Under the pieces are notes generated by a model that saw nothing but the letters and a program-made list of their open reading frames with translations, ran no database searches and had not been told where the DNA came from. Position numbers and translations under genes: made by a program. DNA of 64,000 bases from Microbacterium aoyamense (GTDB taxonomy: Bacteria; Actinomycetota; Actinomycetes; Actinomycetales; Microbacteriaceae): assembly GCF_023155855.1 (NCBI RefSeq), contig NZ_JAKNUT010000008.1, forward strand, positions 87,329 through 151,328. The letters run 5' to 3'. Every line of letters begins with the position of its first letter. The first letter of the stretch is position 1. Shown here in pieces: positions 1-7,676 of this stretch.

Positions 1-162
1 TGGAAGACCGGCGTCGCCCCGCGCACGAAGGCCGAGACGAAGGAACGGATGCTGCAGCTCGAGCTGTACCGTCAGGCCTACCACGCGGGGCGCGGTGTGC
101 CGATGGAGCAGATCGACGTCGTGCTCTACTACGTCGCGGACGACCTCGTCCTGCGCGGCTGA
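1..162 (+). CDS. C-terminal end of AdnB/RecB-like helicase-nuclease (partial)
   Basis: This is the last 53 codons of a gene that enters from the left edge. The piece begins WKTG, which fits the D-x-K motif of a RecB-type PD-(D/E)XK nuclease, and continues with an LQLELYRQAY helix typical of the end of that domain. In actinobacteria this nuclease sits at the C terminus of a UvrD-like motor in the AdnAB double-strand-break resection complex. The downstream nudC and uvrD2 genes are the neighbours expected for adnB. The helicase motifs lie outside the window, so the AdnB assignment rests on the nuclease end and on synteny. Confidence 0.75.
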   Translation, partial: WKTGVAPRTKAETKERMLQLELYRQAYHAGRGVPMEQIDVVLYYVADDLVLRG

Positions 163-165
163 GCG

Positions 166-1446
166 CTACTGCGACATCCAGCGACGCAGCGCCGCGTCCG
201 ACGCGCGCTGGGCGTCGCCGACCGCATCCTCTGCGGCATCGGGATCGACGTCGTCAGCCGATGCATCCGCCGCCGCGCCGCTCTCGACGTCGACCGCCAC
301 GGGCAGCTCGATCGGCGAGGTCGAGACGTCGTCCGGACGCCACTCGTCGGCGACCTGCGCGGATGCCGCCGGGACGTCGGGCACGTCGGGGATCCACAGC
401 GAAAGCTCCTCGGCGTCGTACGCGTCGGTGTGCATCGAGGTGTCCCGCAGCGAGCCGGGCGACTCCGGCACGCGATCGAGCAGTGCGATCGCGTCGTCGA
501 CGTCCTGCTCCGCGTGCGCCACGAGGTCATCGCCGTCGACCCCCGCCGCGAGCGACTCGAGCAGAGCCTTCGCGTCGTCCACGACGTCGGCACGACCCGT
601 GTCGTGACCGTGGATGAGCCACTTCGCGAACTCGAGCTCGGCGTACATGCGCGCTCGCTCGCGAGTGCGACCGTCGGGCGCGCGGCCGCTCGCGGCGACG
701 TAGGCCGCGTAGACGTCGTCCGCCGCCGCCGGTGCCGAGGCGAGCCACTGCAGGTCGGTCGCGGGGTCGCCCACCGAGAGCCCGTGCCAATCGAGCAGGC
801 CCGTGACCTCGGGTTCGCCCTCGATGTCTTCGAAGAGGAACGATGCCGCGCCCGCGCCGCCCAGCACGACGGCGGACTCGAATCGCCACAGCTCCTGAGC
901 GTCGACGGCGCGGTTCCAACGGTCGCGCAGTGCGCGGGGGAGGACGCGCGTCGCGTCGGCGCGGTCGATGAGGCGCGAGACGTCGTCCCGGATCTGCTGA
1001 GGCGTGCGCACGGGGAGCCCCTCGGTGCGCACGATGGACAGGGGCAGGCCGTGCAGCGCGGCGAGCGCCGCGCCGAGGGACGTCGCGGCGCCGCGACCCG
1101 AGGGCAGGTGGGCGGCGTCGACGCGGTACCCGGGCAGGAAATCGACGACGATCGCGCGGCTGTCGCCGAGGCCCGTCTCGCCGAGGAGTTCGGGCGCGCG
1201 GAACGGCAGCAGACCGCGGACCCCGGGCGTGAGAGCGCGCAGGGCTCGTGCTTCGGCGGCGAGCTCGGTTGCGGCATCCGCCTCGGCGGGAACGCGGACG
1301 ACGACCCGACGTCCGTCGTCGAGCTGGGCGACCGCGGAGTCGTAACGACCGGTCGCGCCCTCGGTCAGGGCGCCGACTCCGACGACCCCGACCCGCGGCA
1401 GAGCCGACGTGACGGACGCGGCTAGAGTGAGGGGTGAGCGTGCCAT
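166..1446 (-). CDS. APH-fold phosphotransferase-like protein, probable pseudokinase
   Basis: A 426-residue protein with the aminoglycoside/macrolide phosphotransferase fold: a VVVRVP strand near residue 50 and a metal-site LLDW at 217-220 followed by GDPATDLQWL. The catalytic loop, normally HGDxxxxN, reads LGGAGAAS at 195-202, so the catalytic His and Asp and the following Asn are replaced by Leu, Gly and Ser. Residues 330-426 form an acidic, low-complexity tail. The gene is convergent with the helicase end and divergent from nudC. Its ATG has no Shine-Dalgarno; TAACCT lies 6 nt upstream, predicting a leaderless mRNA. The fold is well supported; loss of kinase activity is inferred. It may act as a binding or scaffold protein. 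Confidence 0.8.
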   Translation of the reverse strand: MARSPLTLAASVTSALPRVGVVGVGALTEGATGRYDSAVAQLDDGRRVVVRVPAEADAATELAAEARALRALTPGVRGLLPFRAPELLGETGLGDSRAIVVDFLPGYRVDAAHLPSGRGAATSLGAALAALHGLPLSIVRTEGLPVRTPQQIRDDVSRLIDRADATRVLPRALRDRWNRAVDAQELWRFESAVVLGGAGAASFLFEDIEGEPEVTGLLDWHGLSVGDPATDLQWLASAPAAADDVYAAYVAASGRAPDGRTRERARMYAELEFAKWLIHGHDTGRADVVDDAKALLESLAAGVDGDDLVAHAEQDVDDAIALLDRVPESPGSLRDTSMHTDAYDAEELSLWIPDVPDVPAASAQVADEWRPDDVSTSPIELPVAVDVESGAAADASADDVDPDAAEDAVGDAQRASDAALRRWMSQ

Positions 1447-1452
1447 GTGCCC

Positions 1453-1458
1453 AGGTTA
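1453..1458 (-). promoter_or_regulatory. -10 element of phosphotransferase-like gene (leaderless)
   Basis: TAACCT on the minus strand, separated by 6 nt from the ATG at 1446. No ribosome binding site fits between them. Confidence 0.5.
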
Positions 1459-1549
1459 GGTCGGGTCTCCCGGCCCGCCCCCGCGCCACGCCCGTGCCGT
1501 CTCAGGCCGCCGTCCGGCCCGTGCCCGCGATGCAGAAGGGTCCACCGCC

Positions 1550-2449
1550 ATGTCGTCCTCGCGTCGTCCCGCTCTCGAGGGCTTCCATCGCTCTGCCGAC
1601 GAACGCGCGACGACGGGTCTCCTGGATGAGGCGACGGTGGATGACGCATCCCACGTCCTCGTCATCGCGGGCGATGCCGCACCGCTCGACGAGCCCGGTC
1701 GCCTGCACTGGCGCGCGCCCGCCGACGTGCCGGAGGGCGCGGAGTGGGCCTTCCTCGGGCGGGATGGGACGGGCGCCGCGGTGCTCGCCGCGGTCTTCGC
1801 GCAGGCCGACGACGAGCCGTTCGAGGCGCCGGGCGGATGGGCCGGACTCCGCGTGGTCGGCGGAGCGCTGCCGGCGCGCGAAGCCGAGATCTTCGTCGAG
1901 GCGCTGAGCCTCGGCAGGTGGCTGCTGGATGCCCCGTACTGCCCCGCGTGCGGGACGCGCACCCGGGGCGAGAACGCCGGCTGGTCGCGGAGGTGTCCGC
2001 ACTGCGGCCGTGAGCACTTCCCCCGGACCGACCCTGCCGTCATCGTCGCGATCACGAGTGCGCGGCATCCCGATCTCCTGCTCCTCGGCTCGAACGCGCT
2101 GTGGGGTGCGAACCGGTACTCGTGCTTCGCCGGTTTCGCCGAGGCGGGGGAGTCCCTCGAGTCCGCCGTCCATCGGGAAGTGCACGAGGAGGCGGGTGTC
2201 GAGGTCGAGGACGTGCGCTACCGGGGCTCGCAGGCATGGCCGTATCCGCGTTCGCTCATGCTCGGATTCCTCGCGACGGCGATCGACGACGAGGCGGCGC
2301 GCGCCGACGGCGAGGAGATCGCTGCGGTGCGCTGGTTCACCCGCGACGAGATCGGAGAGGCCCTCGCGGGCGGCGGCGACGTCCTGCTGCCGGGCACCGC
2401 GTCGATCGCGCACCGACTCATCAGCGAGTGGCACGCGGGTACCTCATGA
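1550..2449 (+). CDS. nudC: NADH/NAD+ pyrophosphatase NudC
   Basis: A 299-residue Nudix hydrolase that splits NAD(H) into NMN(H) and AMP and, in studied homologues, removes NAD caps from RNA. The order is that of NudC: a variable N-terminal domain, a zinc ribbon with CPAC near residue 130 and CPHC near 150, the Nudix box (GESLESAVHREVHEEAGVE, residues about 202-220), and the NudC signature SQAWPYPRS just after it. An AGAAGGG Shine-Dalgarno precedes the ATG. The stop overlaps the uvrD2 start by 4 nt, so the two are translationally coupled, the same pairing as in mycobacteria. Confidence 0.95.
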   Translation: MSSSRRPALEGFHRSADERATTGLLDEATVDDASHVLVIAGDAAPLDEPGRLHWRAPADVPEGAEWAFLGRDGTGAAVLAAVFAQADDEPFEAPGGWAGLRVVGGALPAREAEIFVEALSLGRWLLDAPYCPACGTRTRGENAGWSRRCPHCGREHFPRTDPAVIVAITSARHPDLLLLGSNALWGANRYSCFAGFAEAGESLESAVHREVHEEAGVEVEDVRYRGSQAWPYPRSLMLGFLATAIDDEAARADGEEIAAVRWFTRDEIGEALAGGGDVLLPGTASIAHRLISEWHAGTS

Positions 2450-4215
2450 GCGACCGCGCCCTCGAAGGACTCGACGAGCGCCAGCTCGAGGCCGTCACGA
2501 CGCTGCGCGGACCCGTCGCGGTGCTCGCGGGAGCGGGGACGGGCAAGACCCGGGTCATCACGCACCGCATCGCCCACGGCGTCGACACGGGTGCGTACTC
2601 GCCCGGCCGGGTGATGGCCGTGACCTTCACGGCGAAGGCCGCGGGCGAGATGCGCGGTCGGCTGCGCGGCCTCGGCGTCGAGGGCGTGTCGGCGCGCACG
2701 TTCCACGCGGCGGCGCTCGCGCAGCTGAACTTCTTCTGGCCGTCGCTCGCGGGGGACACCGCGCCGAAGATCGTCGACAGCAAGGTGCGCCTGCTCGCGC
2801 ACGCCGCCGACGGCATCGGCATCGATCCCGACACCCCGACCCTGCGCGACGTCGCGTCGGGCATCGAGTGGCGCAAGGTCACGATGCGCTCGATCGACCA
2901 GTACGTCGCGGCGCGTCCGAACGGCATCGGGCGCCTGTCGGCAGGTCGAGTCGCCGATCTGCAGCGCGCGTACGAGAAACTCAAGGACGAGCGCCGCCAG
3001 ATCGACTTCGAGGACGTTCTGCTGGCCTGCGCCGGGATGCTCGAGGCCGAGCCGCATGTCGCGAAGGCCGTGCACGAGCAGTACCGCCACTTCACGGTCG
3101 ATGAGTTCCAGGATGTCTCACCGCTGCAGCATCGACTGCTCGAACTGTGGCTCGGCGAGCGGCACGACCTGTGCGTCGTCGGCGACGCAAGCCAGACGAT
3201 CTACTCGTTCGCGGGCGCCGACGCGCGATTCCTGCTCGAGTTCGAGAGCCGCCATGTCGATACCCGCGTCGTCCGGCTCGAGACGAACTACCGATCGGAT
3301 GCCGCGATCCTCGATGTCGCGAACGCGCTCATGCGGGGTCGTCCCGGAGCGCTGCACCTGCGGCCGTCCGCGCGTGCGGGCGCACGGCATCCTGTGCCCG
3401 CCGTGTCGGAGCATCGCGACGACCAGGCGGAGGCGCGCGCCGTCGCGACCGCCGTCGCGGGGCAGCTGGCCGAGGGCGTCGACCCGCGGGCGATCGCGGT
3501 GCTCTACCGCGCTCACGCGCAGTCGGCCGAGATCGTGACTGCCCTCGCCGACCGGGGGATCGCCGCGAGCGTCCTCGGCGGCAAGCGGTTCTTCGACCTG
3601 CCCGAAGTGCGCCAGGCGATCATGGAGCTGCGCGCGGCGACCGTCGCGCCGATCGAGACGGGGTTCGTCGACACCGTGCGCGACATCCTGCGCACCCGCG
3701 GTCTGACCGACGACCCCCCGCAAGCGGGCGGTGCGCTGCGCGACGCCTGGGAGGCGCGGGCCGCCGTCCTGCGCCTCGCGGAGGAAGCGCCCGAGGGGAC
3801 GACGCTGCGCCTGTTCACCGACGACCTCATGGCGCGCGCGAAAGCCCAGGACGATCCCGCGCTGCGCACCGTCACCCTTGCGACGCTGCACGCCGCGAAG
3901 GGCCTCGAGTGGGACCACGTGCACCTGATCGGCTTCGCCGAGGGTCTGCTGCCGATCTCGTACGCGACGACGTTCGAGCAGGTCGACGAAGAGCGGCGTC
4001 TTGCATACGTCGGCATCACGCGGGCCGGGCGTACGCTCGCAGTCTCTTGGGCGCGAGGACCACGGGATCGTTCGGCGTCTCGATTCCTGCGAGAGATCGG
4101 CAGCGGCACTCTGGGTGCGGCGGGTGGGTCCGCACCGAGCGATGCACGACGCCACTACGCAGGTGCACCGAGGTCGCCTGCTGACGGAGCGGGCGGCGGG
4201 ATGCCTCGTCGATGA
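2446..4215 (+). CDS. uvrD2: ATP-dependent DNA helicase UvrD2 (no HRDC domain)
   Basis: A 589-residue superfamily 1A 3'-5' DNA helicase. Visible motifs are the Q motif region LDERQLEAV, Walker A AGAGTGKT (residues 28-35), Walker B DEFQD, GDASQTIYSFAGA (motif III), ETNYRS (motif IV), TLHAAKGLEW (motif V) and YVGITRA (motif VI). The start is the ATG inside the nudC stop. The protein ends about 40 residues after the SRFL motif. The tetra-cysteine linker and HRDC domain of the roughly 700-residue mycobacterial UvrD2 are missing. Its last 200 nt overlap the 3' end of the opposite-strand cyclodehydratase-like gene. Family assignment is secure; the meaning of the missing domain is open. Confidence 0.93.
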   Translation: MSDRALEGLDERQLEAVTTLRGPVAVLAGAGTGKTRVITHRIAHGVDTGAYSPGRVMAVTFTAKAAGEMRGRLRGLGVEGVSARTFHAAALAQLNFFWPSLAGDTAPKIVDSKVRLLAHAADGIGIDPDTPTLRDVASGIEWRKVTMRSIDQYVAARPNGIGRLSAGRVADLQRAYEKLKDERRQIDFEDVLLACAGMLEAEPHVAKAVHEQYRHFTVDEFQDVSPLQHRLLELWLGERHDLCVVGDASQTIYSFAGADARFLLEFESRHVDTRVVRLETNYRSDAAILDVANALMRGRPGALHLRPSARAGARHPVPAVSEHRDDQAEARAVATAVAGQLAEGVDPRAIAVLYRAHAQSAEIVTALADRGIAASVLGGKRFFDLPEVRQAIMELRAATVAPIETGFVDTVRDILRTRGLTDDPPQAGGALRDAWEARAAVLRLAEEAPEGTTLRLFTDDLMARAKAQDDPALRTVTLATLHAAKGLEWDHVHLIGFAEGLLPISYATTFEQVDEERRLAYVGITRAGRTLAVSWARGPRDRSASRFLREIGSGTLGAAGGSAPSDARRHYAGAPRSPADGAGGGMPRR

Positions 4216-4864
4216 GCCGCATCGCGGTGATGCCCGCCTCGATCACGAGCGCGGCGTCGAGGGCGGGCGCGGGCGCCGCGACGAGCTGACCCGCGAGCGC
4301 GGGCCACGCGGCATCCGCATCGGTGCGATGCCGGGCGATGCACGCGACGCACGCCGTTCGGCCCGGCACGACGAGCGGTCCGACCTCGATCGCGCCGGAC
4401 GCCAGGACGAGTGGCAGGTGCGGCCGATCCGCCGCCGTGAGAGACGAGACCGTCCGCGGCGCGATCACGTGGTGCGTGACGACGAGGGTCGGCATCTCGG
4501 GCTTCTCGGAGGCGTGGATGACGTGTGCGGATGCGCCCGTCAGCTCGACCGCCTGGACGAGCAGCCACCGCAGCTCTTCGCGGGCGTCGGCGGGGAGCAT
4601 CAGGGCGACGTCGCCCATGCGCCGCGGCTCGGGTGCGATGGCACGGCCGATGCGCTGGACGAATGCGGCCCCGGCGCCCTCGGGTGCGCCGAGGGCAGCG
4701 GCGACGGGTTCGAGAGCGGAGTCCGGGATGCCGTGCTCGAGCTCGCGTACGAGACGCTCCTGCCAGCGTTCGGGGCTTTCGATGATCGCAACGGCCGCGA
4801 TGCCGAACTGCAGCGTCGTCGGCGTGCGCCACAGCGGCGTGTGGGCGGGATCGATCCGGAGCAT
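4016..4864 (-). CDS. TOMM leader-binding / cyclodehydratase-like protein
   Basis: About 282 residues related to the leader-peptide-binding (E1-like) half of TOMM cyclodehydratases. Support comes from the LWRTPTTLQFG opening, a central VVPGRTACVACIARHRTDAD segment, and a C-terminal HPECRCR cysteine site near residue 250 that probably joins CVAC in binding zinc. No precursor peptide or YcaO gene lies nearby, so a peptide-modifying role is not shown. The ATG at 4864 is chosen because the family-like LRIDP begins there and GAGGA precedes it; a GTG at 4909 would add 15 residues. The gene is convergent with uvrD2 and overlaps it by 200 nt, but the two conserved cores stop just short of each other. 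Confidence 0.75.
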   Translation of the reverse strand: MLRIDPAHTPLWRTPTTLQFGIAAVAIIESPERWQERLVRELEHGIPDSALEPVAAALGAPEGAGAAFVQRIGRAIAPEPRRMGDVALMLPADAREELRWLLVQAVELTGASAHVIHASEKPEMPTLVVTHHVIAPRTVSSLTAADRPHLPLVLASGAIEVGPLVVPGRTACVACIARHRTDADAAWPALAGQLVAAPAPALDAALVIEAGITAMRLIDEASRRPLRQQATSVHLRSGVVHRSVRTHPPHPECRCRSLAGIETPNDPVVLAPKRLRAYARPA

Positions 4865-4944
4865 GCCCCGATCCTCGCCCGCTCGCTGCGCGAGATCCTC
4901 GCTGTCCACAGATCCGGTGTCTGTGGAGGAGAGGATGCCGGGGG

Positions 4945-6336
4945 TCAGACCGGCCGAGGATCCTCAGGTTCGTCCGGCGCGTCCGACTCGGGCGTCCCCG
5001 GTGCGGCGCCGGGCTCCTCGCCTGCGAGCAGGCGCTCCAGCGCGTCGTCCATGTCGTCGCGCACGGGTTCCTCGCCGCGTGCCCGCGCCTCGAGGCGCGC
5101 AACGAGGGCCGCGGGGTCGTCGATGTCCTCGGCCGTCGGCATGAGGTCGGGGTAGTCCCACAGCGCGTCGCGCGCGGCGACGCCCACCGCATCCGTCACG
5201 GCACGCCACATCGCCGCGGCCTCGCGCATGCGTCGCGGACGCAGCTCGAGACCCACGAGCGAGCCGAGCGCACGCTCCGCCGGCCCGCCCACGGCGCGGC
5301 GACGGCGCACGGCCTCGGAGATCCGCGCGGCCGAGGGGAGGCGGGATGTCGCGTCCTCGGTGACGACGTCGACCCAGCCCTCGATCGTCGCGAGCAGGTT
5401 CTCGAGTCGGCCGAGGGCCGTGAGCTGCGCCTCGGACTTCGGGGGCAGCAGAGCGCCGCTCTCGATCGCACGACGGAGCTCTTCGGGCTCGGACGGGTCG
5501 AACCGCGACGCGAGCTCTTCGAGGGCATCGGTGTCGACGCGGACGCCCCGCGCGTAGTCGGTGACCTGCGAGATGACGTGGAGCCGCAGCCACTTCGCGT
5601 GCCGGAAGAGCCGGGCGTGCGCGAGCTCGCGCGTCGCGGCGTACAGCGCGAGCTGGTCGTCGGGCACCTCGAGGTCGCGACCGAAGTCGGCGAAATTCTG
5701 GGGGAGGATGGCGGCCTCGCCGTCGGGCATGAGCGGGATGCCCACGTCGCCGCCGCTCACGACCTCTTTCGACAGATCGCCCACGACCTGCCCGAGCTGA
5801 GCCGCGAAGAGCGAGCCGCCGACCATGCGCATGAGCCGGCCGGCACCCTGGATCATCCCCTGCATGTCTTCGGGTGCCTGCTCGCTCAGGGCCGACGTCA
5901 TCGCGTCGGCCATGCTCGTGGCGACGGGGGCCGCGAGCTCCTGCCACACCGGCAGCGTCGCCTCGACCCATCCGCCACGCGTGAGCGTCTGCGGGGGCTG
6001 CGCGAGCTCGGAGATCGAGGTCGCCTCGCTGAGCCACAGCGTCGCGAGCGAGAACGCCTGGTCGAGGTCGGTGCGCTGACCGGCCGTCACGCCCAGGCCG
6101 TCCTGATTGGCGATGTGCAGCGCCTGGCGCTTCGTCGCATCCCACGAGATCCCGTCGTCGGAGCCTGCGAACGCGCCCTGCAGATGCCGCATGACGGTCT
6201 GCATCATCGCGGGATCGATGTTCATCCCGGTCAGCTTCTCGAGCTGCTCAGGGTCGAACTGCGCGCCGGAGCCCCCGAAGAGCTGCCGGATGAGCTCCTG
6301 GAATTCCTCTTCGGGCGAGCGATCGTCGTCTGCCAC
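4945..6336 (-). CDS. DUF2342 family (zincin-like) protein
   Basis: A 463-residue protein of the actinobacterial family usually labelled zinc-dependent metalloprotease (Rv3195-like). Characteristic stretches are an N-terminal EEFQELIRQLFGGSG segment, LGQVVGDLSKEVVSGGD in the middle, TRELAHARLFRHAKWL near residue 230, and EGWVDVVTEDA near 320. I do not see an HExxH zinc motif, so peptidase activity should not be assumed. The start is a GTG with AAAGG about 9 nt upstream. It is divergent from the PDZ protease gene and lies 80 nt upstream of the cyclodehydratase-like gene on the same strand. Gene order here matches the mycobacterial Rv3193c-Rv3196 region. Confidence 0.85.
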   Translation of the reverse strand: MADDDRSPEEEFQELIRQLFGGSGAQFDPEQLEKLTGMNIDPAMMQTVMRHLQGAFAGSDDGISWDATKRQALHIANQDGLGVTAGQRTDLDQAFSLATLWLSEATSISELAQPPQTLTRGGWVEATLPVWQELAAPVATSMADAMTSALSEQAPEDMQGMIQGAGRLMRMVGGSLFAAQLGQVVGDLSKEVVSGGDVGIPLMPDGEAAILPQNFADFGRDLEVPDDQLALYAATRELAHARLFRHAKWLRLHVISQVTDYARGVRVDTDALEELASRFDPSEPEELRRAIESGALLPPKSEAQLTALGRLENLLATIEGWVDVVTEDATSRLPSAARISEAVRRRRAVGGPAERALGSLVGLELRPRRMREAAAMWRAVTDAVGVAARDALWDYPDLMPTAEDIDDPAALVARLEARARGEEPVRDDMDDALERLLAGEEPGAAPGTPESDAPDEPEDPRPV

Positions 6337-6465
6337 TTCAGCCGCCTTTCAGCCGGTTCATGACGTTGCGATCTACGCTAGTCGCAGCATCCATCGCACC
6401 CTCCGGCAGAGACCATCGCTGCTTACGCCGGTCGCGAACGACCAGGCTCGAGGAAGGTCCCTACT

Positions 6466-7605
6466 GTGGCGCTGTTCGATGAGAACGTCCAGGTGTCGAG
6501 CAGCATGACGCCCGCACCGCGCCGGCGCATGTCCAAGGGCATGGTCGCCGGCGTCTGGGCGCTCGCCGTCGCGCTCGTGATCCTCCTCGTGATCACGTTC
6601 CTGCCGACGTCGTACGTCATCCAGCGACCCGGCCCCGTCTACAACACGCTCGGCACCGCGTCGGCGGCCGACGGCACGCAGGTGCCGCTCATCTCGGTCG
6701 AGGGTGCCGACACGTACCCCACCGAGGGCGCGCTCGACCTGCTGACGGTGCAGGTCGTCGGCAATCGCGAGCGCACGCCGTCGTGGTTCGAGTTGGCGCT
6801 CGCGTGGTTCGATCCGACGAAGGCGGTCCTGCCGATCGACAACGTCTTCCCCGAAGGGCAGACGACCGACGAGCGCAACGAAGAGAGCGCCGCCCTCATG
6901 GTCGACTCCCAGAAGGAGGCGACCGCCGCAGCCCTCACGCACCTCGGCTACGACGTCGACCCGCACATCGAGGTCTACTCGTTCACCGATGATTCCGCGG
7001 CATCCGGGATCCTCGAAGAAGGCGACGTCATCCTGTCGGCGAACGGGACGCCGGTGTCGGATGCCGCGGCACTGCGCACGGTCATCAACGACGGCGACGG
7101 AGCACCGGTCGAGATGGTCGTCGAGCGCGAGGGCGAGGAGCAGACCGTATCGGTCACGCCCAAGGAAACCGAGGTCGACGGCGAGACGACCTGGCTCATC
7201 GGCGTCACGCTGCTGTCGGACTACACGTTCCCCTTCGACGTCGCGATCCAGCTCAACAACGTGGGCGGCCCGAGCGCGGGCATGATGTTCGCGCTCGGCA
7301 TCATCGACACGCTCACCCCGGGCGAGCTGAACGGCGGAGAGCAGATCGCCGGCACGGGCACGATCGACTCGGCGGGCAACGTCGGGCCCATCGGCGGCAT
7401 CCGCCAGAAGATGTGGGGCGCGGTCGGCGCAGGTGCGGACTGGTTCCTCGCACCCGAGTCGAACTGCGACGAGGTCGTGGGCTACGTGCCCGACGGTCTG
7501 CGCGTCTTCTCGGTCGAGACGCTCGACGACGCGATCGCGGCCCTCGATGCGATCTCGGGCGACGGCGACCTCGACGCGCTGCCGACCTGCGGCGCCGCCT
7601 CATAG
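6466..7605 (+). CDS. PDZ and Lon-like (S16) membrane-anchored protease
   Basis: A 379-residue member of the YlbL/SdrC family. One N-terminal membrane segment (about residues 26-48) is followed by a TSYVIQRPGPVYNT region, a PDZ domain (about 160-240) and a C-terminal Lon-type protease domain. The Ser-Lys dyad is visible as the serine in GGPSAGM and the lysine in GIRQKMWGA. The protease part should face outside the membrane. It starts at a GTG with an AGGAAGG Shine-Dalgarno and is followed 71 nt later by the UPF0182 gene, a pairing conserved in mycobacteria (Rv3194c/Rv3193c). Substrates are unknown. Confidence 0.9.
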   Translation: MALFDENVQVSSSMTPAPRRRMSKGMVAGVWALAVALVILLVITFLPTSYVIQRPGPVYNTLGTASAADGTQVPLISVEGADTYPTEGALDLLTVQVVGNRERTPSWFELALAWFDPTKAVLPIDNVFPEGQTTDERNEESAALMVDSQKEATAAALTHLGYDVDPHIEVYSFTDDSAASGILEEGDVILSANGTPVSDAAALRTVINDGDGAPVEMVVEREGEEQTVSVTPKETEVDGETTWLIGVTLLSDYTFPFDVAIQLNNVGGPSAGMMFALGIIDTLTPGELNGGEQIAGTGTIDSAGNVGPIGGIRQKMWGAVGAGADWFLAPESNCDEVVGYVPDGLRVFSVETLDDAIAALDAISGDGDLDALPTCGAAS

Positions 7606-7664
7606 GCGCGCCACAGCGGCGTACGCCCAGGGCAAACACGGCCAACCCACAGAAGACCGCCGCC

Positions 7665-7670
7665 TAGGAT
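7665..7670 (+). promoter_or_regulatory. -10 element of UPF0182 gene (leaderless)
   Basis: TAGGAT placed 6 nt before the GTG at 7677, leaving no room for a ribosome binding site. Confidence 0.5.
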
Positions 7671-7676
7671 GAAGGG

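Noticed and set aside
4905..4927. 8-bp inverted repeat TCCACAGA / TCTGTGGA near the cyclodehydratase-like start
   Set aside because: It lies between two same-strand genes and could be a weak hairpin or chance; no regulator or second copy supports an operator.
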